The position numbers and the translations under genes were made by a program. The notes beneath the pieces are model-generated. The model worked only from the letters and a program-made list of their open reading frames with translations, was not told where the DNA came from and made no database searches. This document shows positions 16,095 to 22,823 of a stretch of 39,609 nucleotides of DNA, piece after piece. The stretch is from Eubacteriales bacterium. Its GTDB lineage: Bacteria > Bacillota > Clostridia > Lachnospirales > Lachnospiraceae. Within the stretch, counting starts at the first letter, position 1; every line of letters begins with the position of its first letter. The stretch lies in NCBI GenBank assembly GCA_030524125.1, contig JAUNHB010000016.1:1-39609 (forward strand). The letters run 5' to 3'.

Positions 16095-16655
16095 TTAATA
16101 TGCCTGACAACTGATTTCATACAGGTCGCTGCCTGCGCTGATCATCTGGAGCGCCGCGTCCCGGACCGCCTCGTAGAGCCGAAACGTCTTCTGCGCCCGC
16201 GCCGCGTCCTCGTACACCTTCCAATAGCCGGAGCAAAGGTAGTTTTTTCCGCCGTGTTCGATAAAACCCTTCACGTCGCAGAGCGGATATCCGAGAAACA
16301 CGCCCATCTCATGGGGAAATTGAAGGCTCCCTTCCTTGTAGCTCCGGAACCTCTCTGTCAGCCGTTCAAGCATCTCCTCCAGCGAGCCTTCCTCCGACCG
16401 GTAACCGCAGGTCTGGAGAAATCCTCTCGTACAGGGCCAGAGAAGCTTTGCCTCCAGCCGATCCTTCCGGTAGAGAAACCAGACGCTCTTTTGCTCTCCC
16501 CTGTGCAGGCACCGGCTGCTGATGCCGGCCAGCGGCGCCATCTCCTGATACTCCCGCTCCTCATCCCGCGTAAGGATCAGAAGGTTGGAAGGCTTTACGT
16601 CCATCAGGACCGGCGAGCATTGATGCACGATGTTTTCTCTCAAGGATATGCCCAT
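16095..16655 (-). CDS. DUF3793 family protein
   Basis: A 186-residue DUF3793 protein (PF12672). The diagnostic block FPHEMGVFLGYPLCDVKGFI lies near residues 113-132, followed by the Cys-containing NYLCSGYWKVYED. The function is unknown. No signal peptide or membrane segment is visible, so it is probably cytosolic. It is the first gene of an operon with flavodoxin and DUF2325. The start at 16655 has GGGAGGAC upstream. The promoter (16706-16734) and two abutting operator-like motifs (16675-16702) suggest iron-dependent repression. Confidence 0.85.
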   Translation of the reverse strand: MGISLRENIVHQCSPVLMDVKPSNLLILTRDEEREYQEMAPLAGISSRCLHRGEQKSVWFLYRKDRLEAKLLWPCTRGFLQTCGYRSEEGSLEEMLERLTERFRSYKEGSLQFPHEMGVFLGYPLCDVKGFIEHGGKNYLCSGYWKVYEDAARAQKTFRLYEAVRDAALQMISAGSDLYEISCQAY

Positions 16656-16674
16656 GTTCTCGTCCTCCCAAAAG

Positions 16675-16702
16675 TTAGTTCAGGCTAATTAGTTGCCGCT
16701 AA
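16675..16702. promoter_or_regulatory. Two abutting TTAG-N6-CTAA motifs
   Basis: TTAGTTCAGGCTAA (16675-16688) and TTAGTTGCCGCTAA (16689-16702) are adjacent 14-mers identical at 11 positions. They lie just downstream of the -10 element of the DUF3793-flavodoxin operon, where a bound repressor would block transcription. The spacing of TTAG and CTAA matches half of the DtxR/IdeR consensus (TTAGGTTAGCCTAA...). Related motifs occur at feoB and feoA. Confidence 0.6.
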
Positions 16703-16705
16703 CTT

Positions 16706-16734
16706 ATAATAGCAAAAAGAACTGTAAAAAGCAA
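16706..16734 (-). promoter_or_regulatory. Promoter of the DUF3793-flavodoxin operon
   Basis: On the minus strand TTGCTT (16729-16734) and TATTAT (16706-16711) are 17 bp apart. The transcript would start within or next to the paired operator motifs. Confidence 0.6.
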
Positions 16735-16770
16735 CCATACTAATGAGAAATTTTCTCCTCAGAATGGTTG
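16732..16770. other. Interrupted hairpin in the intergenic gap
   Basis: CAACCAT pairs with ATGGTTG, and GAGAAA with TTTCTC, separated by a small internal loop. On the plus strand TTTT follows at 16771-16774. It lies between the divergent promoters of the DUF3793 operon and the dinD-like gene. Its role is unclear; it may be a border feature of an inserted segment. Confidence 0.35.
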
Positions 16771-16798
16771 TTTTGCTGTGAGAGGGAACTTCCTGATA

Positions 16799-16868
16799 TT
16801 GAAGATTTCATATTTGCGTGATATTATTTTTTATAAGCAATCAGAATCACGCTGAAAGTTTGCGTGAT
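16799..16868 (+). promoter_or_regulatory. dinD-like gene promoter with three GCGTGAT boxes
   Basis: TTGAAG (16799-16804) and TATTAT (16822-16827) are 17 bp apart. GCGTGAT occurs at 16816-16822, against the -10, and at 16862-16868; its reverse complement ATCACGC is at 16846-16852. The last two form a perfect 8-bp inverted repeat (AATCACGC/GCGTGATT). No CGAAC-N4-GTTCG LexA box was found. Confidence 0.45.
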
Positions 16869-16934
16869 TGAAAGCATTGGTTTCCCGAGGAATTTTGACA
16901 TGGAGAATATCTCTATCCGGCGAGGAGGTGTATA

Positions 16935-17738
16935 GTGGATAAAAAGCGCGTTGGACAGATCAAAGAACGATTTGATTTTATTACACATAGCCACGAAACC
17001 GCTAAGATCGAGTTTTGGTATGCACGTGAGTTGATGCCCTTACTGGGTTATGAACGTTGGGAAAATTTTGATAAAGCAGTGTCGCGTGCGATAGAATCCT
17101 GTGAAACCAGCGGCATTAGAGCATCTGACCATTTTCGTGAGGTCACGAAAATGGTCTCCTTAGGGAGCGGTTCCCACAGATCGGTAAAAGATTATATGCT
17201 GACCCGCTATGCCTGTTATTTGATTGCTCAGAATGGAGATCCTAAAAAGGAAGAGATTGCGTTTGCACAAAGTTATTTTGCCGTGCAAACCAGAAAACAG
17301 GAATTGATCGAAGAACGGATCGCTTTGATCGAACGTACCGAGGCACGCGGCAGACTGCGCGAATCCGAAAAACGCCTTTCCCAAAATATTTATGAGCGCG
17401 GCGTCGATGATGCCGGTTTCGGTCGTATCCGTTCCAAAGGCGATCAGGCGCTGTTCGGAGGTCACACTACGACAGAAATGAAAGAGCGTTTAGGCATAAA
17501 GAACCATCGCCCGCTTGCAGACTTTCTTCCCACATTAACCATCGCCGCAAATGTACAGAATAATCTTTCTGTGCGGGAGATGCTCGGTCAGCGTGGCATC
17601 CGACCTGAGGAGCTTCCTCCTTCTGAAGATATCAAAAAACTGGAACGCCGTGTAAAATCTCAAGAAAGAGCGCTGGCAGAGCAGGCAGGAAAATTGCCAG
17701 ACTACGCAGCAGACACGAAAAACAACAACGAGAAATAA
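16935..17738 (+). CDS. dinD: DinD-like DNA damage-inducible protein
   Basis: A 267-residue protein matching Escherichia coli DinD along its length. Shared features are the N-terminal BRO-like block WYARELMPLLGYERWENF with FDKAVSRAIESCETSGI and DHFREVTKMVSLGS, the strongly conserved LTRYACYLIAQNGDPKK and YFAVQTRKQELIEER, the central LFGGHTTTEMKERLGIK, and a lysine-rich charged tail. DinD in E. coli is SOS-induced and inhibits RecA filaments; transfer of that role is inference. The start is GTG at 16935, preceded by GAGGAGGTG. The gene is visibly richer in A+T than its neighbours and lies alone on the opposite strand between two iron-related operons, suggesting acquisition by horizontal transfer. 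Confidence 0.87.
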   Translation: MDKKRVGQIKERFDFITHSHETAKIEFWYARELMPLLGYERWENFDKAVSRAIESCETSGIRASDHFREVTKMVSLGSGSHRSVKDYMLTRYACYLIAQNGDPKKEEIAFAQSYFAVQTRKQELIEERIALIERTEARGRLRESEKRLSQNIYERGVDDAGFGRIRSKGDQALFGGHTTTEMKERLGIKNHRPLADFLPTLTIAANVQNNLSVREMLGQRGIRPEELPPSEDIKKLERRVKSQERALAEQAGKLPDYAADTKNNNEK

Positions 17739-17812
17739 TTGCAGAAAAGAACCACACTTCAGACTTTACAGCCTGTTGCGTGGTCCTTCTGTCAGGGCCG
17801 CGGCCCCTCTTC

Positions 17813-18244
17813 TCACTTCAATATGACCCGGTCTATCTCCGGTTCCCCGGTATAGCCCTTCTGATTCAGCGCGTACACAAGGACCCTCTGCCATTCTTCG
17901 GCATCAAAGTCCACCTCGCACTGATTTTTCAGGATCACGCGGCACCCGTTCCCGCATTTGGGGGCCGGGTACGCCGTGAGCCGATAGGGGACATTGGTCT
18001 GGAACACGCCCAGCTCGCTCAGCGCGTTTACCATCCGGTAGACCGTGGCGATCCCAATGTTCTTATCTCTTTTTGATGCCTGATAGTAGATCTCCTTGCA
18101 GCTTGTGCAGTCCTGTTCAAATACTATGTCAAGGATCAGCTTCCGCTGTTTCGTCACCCGCATCCCGCGGCTGCGAAACAGATCGAGGATTTTATCCTTC
18201 TCCCGGGCAACCCGTATCAGTCTTTCGTCCTGCACTTGGAGCAT
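17813..18244 (-). CDS. Atypical Fur-family regulator
   Basis: A 143-residue Fur-superfamily protein, last in the feo operon. The winged-helix region is clear: MRVTKQRKLILDIVF and NIGIATVYRMVNALSELGVF. The canonical metal ligands are not: the His-rich hinge (HHHxH) is replaced by AYPAPKCGNGCRVIL, and the region of the first ligand His reads DCTSCKEIYYQA. Five cysteines thus occupy or border the places of the usual His ligands. It may sense metal or redox state differently from standard Fur, Zur or PerR. The start MLQVQDER at 18244 is preferred, with GGAGG 9 nt upstream; ATG 18253 is possible. Either start lies inside the end of the Cys-rich gene in another frame, giving translational coupling. 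Feo genes are its likely targets. Confidence 0.85.
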   Translation of the reverse strand: MLQVQDERLIRVAREKDKILDLFRSRGMRVTKQRKLILDIVFEQDCTSCKEIYYQASKRDKNIGIATVYRMVNALSELGVFQTNVPYRLTAYPAPKCGNGCRVILKNQCEVDFDAEEWQRVLVYALNQKGYTGEPEIDRVILK

Positions 18245-18363
18245 CCGCCGCATCCTCCTCCGCAGCTTCCGCAGCTCTTTCCGGACTTCTTATCCTTCCA
18301 GATGCTGCGGGCCGCCGCTATGACAACTGCCAGTACAACCAGTCCTACGATCAGTGTTCCCAT
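18217..18363 (-). CDS. FeoB-associated Cys-rich membrane protein
   Basis: A 48-residue protein too short for common ORF cutoffs. It has one N-terminal membrane helix (LIVGLVVLAVVIAAA, residues 4-18), a basic cytosolic step WKDKKSGK and a Cys-rich tail CGSCGGGCGGCSKC with five cysteines. This matches the FeoB-associated Cys-rich membrane protein family (PF12669), which may bind iron at the cytosolic mouth of FeoB or act like FeoC; this is not proven. Its ATG at 18363 shares one base with the feoB stop (TAATG), and the Fur-family start lies within its 3' end, so feoB, this gene and the regulator are translationally linked. Confidence 0.93.
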   Translation of the reverse strand: MGTLIVGLVVLAVVIAAARSIWKDKKSGKSCGSCGGGCGGCSKCRTKD

Positions 18364-20513
18364 TACGCTTTCGATGTTCCTTTCACTTTAACCTTCAGCG
18401 TCTCAGACTCTTTGTAGGGGCGGAACAGCAGCCAGATAAATACGACTACCAGCGCGATCGCCACAACGAGCCACGGGCTGAAGATACCATAAATAATTGC
18501 GTTTCCGATCTGGTTGATGCAAAGGGCTGCGCAGTAAGCCAGCACGCACTGATAACCGATCGCAAACCAGGTCCATTTTGCGTTGTTCATCTCTCTCTTG
18601 ATGGCTCCGATCGCCGCGAAGCAGGGAGCGCACAGCAGGTTAAATACCAGATAGGAATAGGCCGAAACCGTCGTGAACGCCGCCGCAACGTTGGACCAGA
18701 TCTCCGCTCCGTCCTCTGCCACTTCTGCCAGATCCGGGCGATACAGGATACCAAGGGTACCTACCACGTTCTCCTTTGCAACCAGTCCGGTGATAGCCGC
18801 AACCGTCGCCTCCGCATCTCCCCAGCCAAGCGGCACGAAGATGAAGGAAAGCGCGTTTCCGATCGTTCCAAGGAAGCTGTCGTGGAAGTTCTCGACCGCC
18901 ACATACGCACCGTTCTCAAATCCATAGGTAGAGGTGTACCAGATGAAGATGGTGGAAAGAAGGATCACGGTACCCGCCTTCTTGATGAAGGACCAGCCTC
19001 TCTCCCACATGCTTCTGAGTACGTTCAGCACAGTCGGCATATGGTATGCCGGAAGCTCCATAACGAACGGAGCCGGATCGCCTGCGAACATTTTCGTCTT
19101 CTTCAGGATGATACCGGAGCAGATGATCGCCGCGATACCAACAAAGTATGCGCTCGGTGCAACCCAAGGAGCGCCGTCGAAGATCGCGCCTGCGAACAGG
19201 GCGATGATCGGAAGCTTTGCTCCGCAGGGGATGAACGTCGTGGTCATGATCGTCATACGGCGATCACGCTCGTTCTCGATGGTTCTGGAAGCCATGACGC
19301 CCGGAACTCCGCAGCCCGTACCGATCAGCATCGGGATGAAGGATTTTCCGGAAAGTCCGAATTTACGGAAGATACGGTCCATGATAAATGCAACACGGGC
19401 CATGTATCCGCAGTCTTCCAGGATCGCAAGGAAGATAAACAGCACGAGCATCTGCGGCACGAAGCCCAGAACCGCGCCGACACCGGCTACGATACCGTCG
19501 AGGATCAGGCTCTGCAGCCATCCCGCGCAGTTGATGCTTACGAGGAAGCTCTCGATGGCAGGCGGAATGATCTCGCCGAACAGCACGTCGTTGGTCCAGT
19601 CAGTCACCAGCGTACCTACCGACGTGACGGATACATAATATACAAGGTACATGATCACCGCAAAGATCGGCAGAGCCGCGATACGGTTGGTCACGATACG
19701 GTCGATCTTATCGGAGGTGGACAACTGTCCCTTCTTCGCTTTCTTGCAGCATTTTCCGATGATCGAAGAAATATAGACATAACGCTCGTTGGTGATGATG
19801 CTCTCCGCGTCGTCGTCAAGCGCTTTCTCCACGCTCTCGATGATGCCGTTCACATCCGGAACGCTCTTCATCTGCTCGACGATCTTGTCGTCGCGCTCAA
19901 ACAGCTTGATGGCGAAGAATCTCTTCTGCTCCTCGGCCACGTCGCTTCCCAGCTTCTCCTCGATGGAAGCAAGAGCCTCCTCGACCTTCTTGTCAAAGGT
20001 ATGTACGACCGGCTGCGCCTTGTTGGCCTTCGCCGCCTCGACCGCCAGCTCTGCGGCTTCCTTCACGCCGGTTCCTTTCAGCGCGGAGATCTCCACTACT
20101 TTACATCCAAGAGCCTCGCTCAGTTTGTCAATGTAGACCTGGTCGCCGTTCTTCTTGACCACGTCCATCATGTTGACGGCCATCACGACCGGGATGCCAA
20201 GCTCGATGAGCTGCGTGGACAGATACAGGTTACGCTCCAGGTTGGTTCCGTCCACGATATTCAGGATCGCGTCCGGGCGCTCGCTTACCAGATAGCCTCT
20301 GGCCACGACCTCCTCGAGGGTGTACGGGGACAGGGAATAAATTCCCGGAAGGTCCATGATCACCACATCAGAGTGTCCCTTGAGCTTACCTTCCTTCTTC
20401 TCAACCGTAACGCCGGGCCAGTTTCCTACGAACTGGTTCGCGCCGGTCAATGCGTTGAACAATGTTGTTTTGCCGCTGTTCGGGTTGCCGGCAAGTGCAA
20501 TTTTCATCGACAT
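18363..20513 (-). CDS. feoB: Ferrous iron transporter B
   Basis: A 716-residue FeoB, the GTP-driven Fe(II) importer of the cytoplasmic membrane. The N-terminal G domain has G1 GNPNSGKTTLF at residues 9-19, switch region NQFVGNWPGVTVEKKEG, G3 DLPGIYSL and G4 NMMD. A helical spacer region follows to about residue 270, then the membrane domain with two gate motifs: GTGCGVPGVMASRTI and FIPCGAKLPIIALF, the latter a CGAKLP form of the usual CSARLP. The start at 20513 follows GAGGAGG. Upstream is a perfect inverted repeat GGGTTAG-N6-CTAACCC (20527-20546) containing the putative iron motif, and a terminator-like hairpin separating it from feoA. It is coupled to the Cys-rich gene downstream. Confidence 0.96.
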   Translation of the reverse strand: MSMKIALAGNPNSGKTTLFNALTGANQFVGNWPGVTVEKKEGKLKGHSDVVIMDLPGIYSLSPYTLEEVVARGYLVSERPDAILNIVDGTNLERNLYLSTQLIELGIPVVMAVNMMDVVKKNGDQVYIDKLSEALGCKVVEISALKGTGVKEAAELAVEAAKANKAQPVVHTFDKKVEEALASIEEKLGSDVAEEQKRFFAIKLFERDDKIVEQMKSVPDVNGIIESVEKALDDDAESIITNERYVYISSIIGKCCKKAKKGQLSTSDKIDRIVTNRIAALPIFAVIMYLVYYVSVTSVGTLVTDWTNDVLFGEIIPPAIESFLVSINCAGWLQSLILDGIVAGVGAVLGFVPQMLVLFIFLAILEDCGYMARVAFIMDRIFRKFGLSGKSFIPMLIGTGCGVPGVMASRTIENERDRRMTIMTTTFIPCGAKLPIIALFAGAIFDGAPWVAPSAYFVGIAAIICSGIILKKTKMFAGDPAPFVMELPAYHMPTVLNVLRSMWERGWSFIKKAGTVILLSTIFIWYTSTYGFENGAYVAVENFHDSFLGTIGNALSFIFVPLGWGDAEATVAAITGLVAKENVVGTLGILYRPDLAEVAEDGAEIWSNVAAAFTTVSAYSYLVFNLLCAPCFAAIGAIKREMNNAKWTWFAIGYQCVLAYCAALCINQIGNAIIYGIFSPWLVVAIALVVVFIWLLFRPYKESETLKVKVKGTSKA

Positions 20514-20526
20514 TTTTTCCTCCTCG

Positions 20527-20546
20527 GGGTTAGCATTTTCTAACCC
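20527..20546. promoter_or_regulatory. GGGTTAG-N6-CTAACCC inverted repeat before feoB
   Basis: A perfect 7-bp inverted repeat containing TTAG-CATTTT-CTAA (20530-20543), directly upstream of the feoB ribosome binding site. It matches the motif at the flavodoxin operon. It could be a protein operator or an RNA hairpin just 5' of the Shine-Dalgarno sequence. Confidence 0.5.
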
Positions 20547-20553
20547 TTATTCT

Positions 20554-20580
20554 TAAAAACAAGCTGCCGGGCGGCAGCCT
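20554..20580 (-). terminator. Terminator or attenuator between feoA and feoB
   Basis: On the minus strand GGCTGCC pairs with GGCAGC-type sequence around a short loop and is followed by TTGTTTTT. It lies 15 nt after the second feoA stop. Partial termination here would lower feoB relative to feoA expression. Confidence 0.6.
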
Positions 20581-20594
20581 TTGTTACCAAAAAA

Positions 20595-20816
20595 CTACTG
20601 TACTTCAATCATCTGAGCGTCTTCTTTTCTCAGGGACAGCTCATAGCCTCTGACCGTCACCTCGACCGGATCTCCCAGCGGGGCTACCTTGCGGACGAAC
20701 ACCTCCGTTCCCTTTGTGATCCCCATATCCATGATCCGGCGTTTTACCGCGCCTTCGCCATGAAGTTTGACCACAGAAACCGTCTTGCCAACCGCCACGT
20801 CTCTTAAAGTCTGCAT
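20595..20816 (-). CDS. feoA: FeoA-family protein (second copy)
   Basis: A 73-residue SH3-like FeoA protein. The pattern LRDVAVGKTVSVVKLHGEG, RRIMDMGITKGTEVFV, APLGDPVEVTVRGYELSLRK is typical of the family. FeoA proteins are small cytosolic partners of FeoB. This copy has the G-D-P-V-E-V segment of classic FeoA, unlike the first copy. It begins at 20816, 30 bp after the first feoA gene, with GGAAGGAG-like sequence upstream, and is followed by a terminator-like hairpin before feoB. Confidence 0.92.
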   Translation of the reverse strand: MQTLRDVAVGKTVSVVKLHGEGAVKRRIMDMGITKGTEVFVRKVAPLGDPVEVTVRGYELSLRKEDAQMIEVQ

Positions 20817-20846
20817 TTTGTTCTCCTTCCTTCTGCCGTTCTCGTG

Positions 20847-21062
20847 TCAGGCCACCATGATCTTGGACGCAAGTCCTCTGTCCAGCGCAATGCGGACGCC
20901 CTTCACGATCAGGATCATCCCTCCGGCAGTCTCTCCAACGCACTCCACCTCGGCCCCGGGCGCGAATCCCAGATCCTGAAGATGGCGGATTACCTCATCT
21001 TTTCCATGAAGATTCTGTACCGTGCGTTTTTCACCGATGCTCATAAGCGCTAATGCCATCAT
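20847..21062 (-). CDS. feoA: FeoA-family protein (first copy)
   Basis: A roughly 71-residue FeoA-like SH3 protein, first gene of the feo operon. Seen are MSIGEKRTVQNLHGKDEV, IRHLQDLGFAPGAEVECVG and GMILIVKGVRIALDRGLASK, matching the FeoA fold but diverged from the second copy. Two FeoA genes before feoB are common in Clostridia. The start is uncertain: ATG 21062 or 21059 sits just after GAGGGAG, while ATG 21080 lacks a site. A consensus promoter lies at 21123-21151, with a Fur-box-like sequence at 21096-21110. Confidence 0.9.
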   Translation of the reverse strand: MMALALMSIGEKRTVQNLHGKDEVIRHLQDLGFAPGAEVECVGETAGGMILIVKGVRIALDRGLASKIMVA

Positions 21063-21095
21063 GCTCCCTCTTTTCTCCATTTTTTGCGTGTGTAT

Positions 21096-21110
21096 TGAAA
21101 ACGACTATCA
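21096..21110. promoter_or_regulatory. Fur-box-like sequence before feoA
   Basis: On the minus strand TGATAGTCGTTTTCA matches the 7-1-7 Fur consensus TGATAAT-N-ATTATCA at 11 of 14 defined positions. It lies at the start of the feoA leader, just downstream of the -10 element, a typical place for iron repression. Confidence 0.5.
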
Positions 21111-21122
21111 TTTACATCCTGT

Positions 21123-21151
21123 ATTATATAGTCGCGCATTGTTATTGTCAA
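21123..21151 (-). promoter_or_regulatory. feoA: Consensus promoter of the feo operon
   Basis: On the minus strand perfect TTGACA (21146-21151) and perfect TATAAT (21123-21128) are 17 bp apart. The -35 box lies inside a near-match to the TTAG-N6-CTAA motif (21142-21155, one mismatch). Such a strong promoter with two operator-like sites is expected of a tightly repressed gene. Confidence 0.8.
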
Positions 21152-21223
21152 CTAACCTGAGGGAATATTTTTTCAGAAACCGATAATTTTTATCAGAAGA
21201 AGAGATTTACAGGAAAATGCCGG

Positions 21224-21257
21224 AAAGAGCCGGGAAGCAAAGGCTTCCCGGCTCTTT
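21224..21257 (-). terminator. Terminator of the catabolic operon
   Basis: A perfect 15-bp stem, AAAGAGCCGGGAAGC with GCTTCCCGGCTCTTT, closes on a 4-nt loop about 20 nt after the stop of the MmsA-like gene. A-rich and T-rich ends let it act in both directions. It separates the catabolic operon from the feo operon. Confidence 0.85.
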
Positions 21258-21276
21258 TCGACGTACTGTTTTAAAA

Positions 21277-22797
21277 TCAGCGTTCTACCGTTCCTTCCCA
21301 CGTATCCATTTTCCTGAGATGAGACGTCTCGTCATACCAGTGCTTTGTCACGGTCTTGGCTCTGGTGTAGAATCTGACCCCGTCCTTTCCGAGCACATGC
21401 AGGTCTCCGAAGAACGAATCTTTGTTTCCGGAGAACGGGAAGTACGCGGTGGGGACCGGTATTCCCACATTGATGCCGACCATTCCGCCGTCCGTCAGAA
21501 ACTCGAATTGTCTGGCGTAATATCCGCTGGACGTGAAGATGACCGAACCGTTCGCGAACGGATTCGCATTCATGACGGCAAGTCCTTCCTCAAAATCCTT
21601 CACCCTCTTGATCAGCGTCACGGGGCCGAAGATCTCTCTTTCTCCGACTGTCATTCCCGGGCGCACATGATCGAGGATCGTCGGGCCCACGAAGAAGCCT
21701 TTGTCGTACGGCTCTTCCACCCTGACGTTTCGTCCGTCCAGCACGAGCGTCGCGCCTTCTTCGACGCCCTGTTGGATCCACTGGCACACCCGGTCTCTGT
21801 GCTCCGCCGACACGACAGGCCCCAGCTTCGTCTCCGGATCATAAGCGCAGCCCACCTTCATCGCCTCCGCTTTCTTTTTCAGCAGTGCGACAAATTCATC
21901 CGCGATGCTCTCCTGCACTACGATCACCGGAAGCGCCATGCAGCGCATCCCCGCGCAGCCGTAGGTGGAATTTATAATTGCGTTCGTGGCGTTTTCCAGA
22001 TCCGCGTCCTCCAGAACCAGCGCATGATTTTTCGCCTCGCACTGCGCCTGAACTCTTTTTCCGTGAGCCGCCGCTTCCGAATAGACATGCTTGCCGACGC
22101 TGGTCGTTCCCACAAAGGTCACCGCCTTCACCCGCGGATCCGTCATAAAGATCTCTGCCTCCTTGCGGCTGCAGGTCACAAGATTCACGACTCCTTTCGG
22201 GAATCCCGCTTCCTCATAAAAAAGCTCCAGGATCCTCACAGAAGTCAGCGGCGTCTGGCTGGCTGCTTTCAGTACCACGGTGTTTCCGGTCGCAATGGCC
22301 AGCGGGACCATCCATCCCCACGGGATCATGGCCGGAAAATTGAATGGTACGATTCCTGCCACTACTCCCAGAGGCATCCGATAGGTCGCCGTGTCAAACC
22401 CGGTCGTCACCTGGAGCGCCGCGTCTCCCTGCACCAGAGTCGGAAGGCTGCAGGCGTGCTCTGTCGGCTCGATCGCTTTCAGGACGTCTCCTCTGGCTTC
22501 CCCCAGCGTCTTTCCCAATTCCTTCGAGCACAGAAGCGTCAACTCCTCCAGATGCTCCATCAGAACATTTCTCCACTTAAACATCATCTGTGTCCTGGCG
22601 CTCAGAGATTTCTGAGACCATTCGGGGAAGGCCGCCTGCGCAGACGCGATCGCCTCCTCCACCTCCTCCGCCGTACAGCACGGAACCTCCGCCAGCACTT
22701 CTCCCGTGCTTGAGTCAGTGACCGGCATCCATTTTGTCGTTCTGGAATCCTTCCACTCTCCGTCTACGCAATATTTCTTTCTGATCACACCGTTCAT
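21277..22797 (-). CDS. MmsA/IolA-type CoA-acylating semialdehyde dehydrogenase
   Basis: A 506-residue aldehyde dehydrogenase of the methylmalonate-semialdehyde dehydrogenase type. The family oxidises malonate or methylmalonate semialdehyde with NAD and CoA to acetyl-CoA or propionyl-CoA. Diagnostic features are GVVAGIVPFNFPAMIPWGWM, GNTVVLKAASQTPLTSVRI, the catalytic Cys in YGCAGMRCMALPV near residue 285, and GINVGIPVPTAYFPFSGNKD. The usual ALDH general-base region reads CEAKNHALVLEDAD, as in MMSDHs, which lack that glutamate. It is last in the six-gene operon, 26 bp after the AraC gene, and would take the semialdehyde made by the upstream aldolase. AAAGGAG precedes ATG 22797. Confidence 0.9.
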   Translation of the reverse strand: MNGVIRKKYCVDGEWKDSRTTKWMPVTDSSTGEVLAEVPCCTAEEVEEAIASAQAAFPEWSQKSLSARTQMMFKWRNVLMEHLEELTLLCSKELGKTLGEARGDVLKAIEPTEHACSLPTLVQGDAALQVTTGFDTATYRMPLGVVAGIVPFNFPAMIPWGWMVPLAIATGNTVVLKAASQTPLTSVRILELFYEEAGFPKGVVNLVTCSRKEAEIFMTDPRVKAVTFVGTTSVGKHVYSEAAAHGKRVQAQCEAKNHALVLEDADLENATNAIINSTYGCAGMRCMALPVIVVQESIADEFVALLKKKAEAMKVGCAYDPETKLGPVVSAEHRDRVCQWIQQGVEEGATLVLDGRNVRVEEPYDKGFFVGPTILDHVRPGMTVGEREIFGPVTLIKRVKDFEEGLAVMNANPFANGSVIFTSSGYYARQFEFLTDGGMVGINVGIPVPTAYFPFSGNKDSFFGDLHVLGKDGVRFYTRAKTVTKHWYDETSHLRKMDTWEGTVER

Positions 22798-22823
22798 TAT
22801 GTCGTCTCCTTTGTTTTTTCATG

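Noticed and set aside
16735-16934. LexA (SOS) box before the dinD-like gene
   Set aside because: No CGAAC-N4-GTTCG-like sequence was found; the repeated GCGTGAT boxes are a better candidate operator.
17794-17808. G+C-rich palindrome agggccgcggcccct as a fur terminator
   Set aside because: It has no loop room and no T run on the minus strand; too weak to call.
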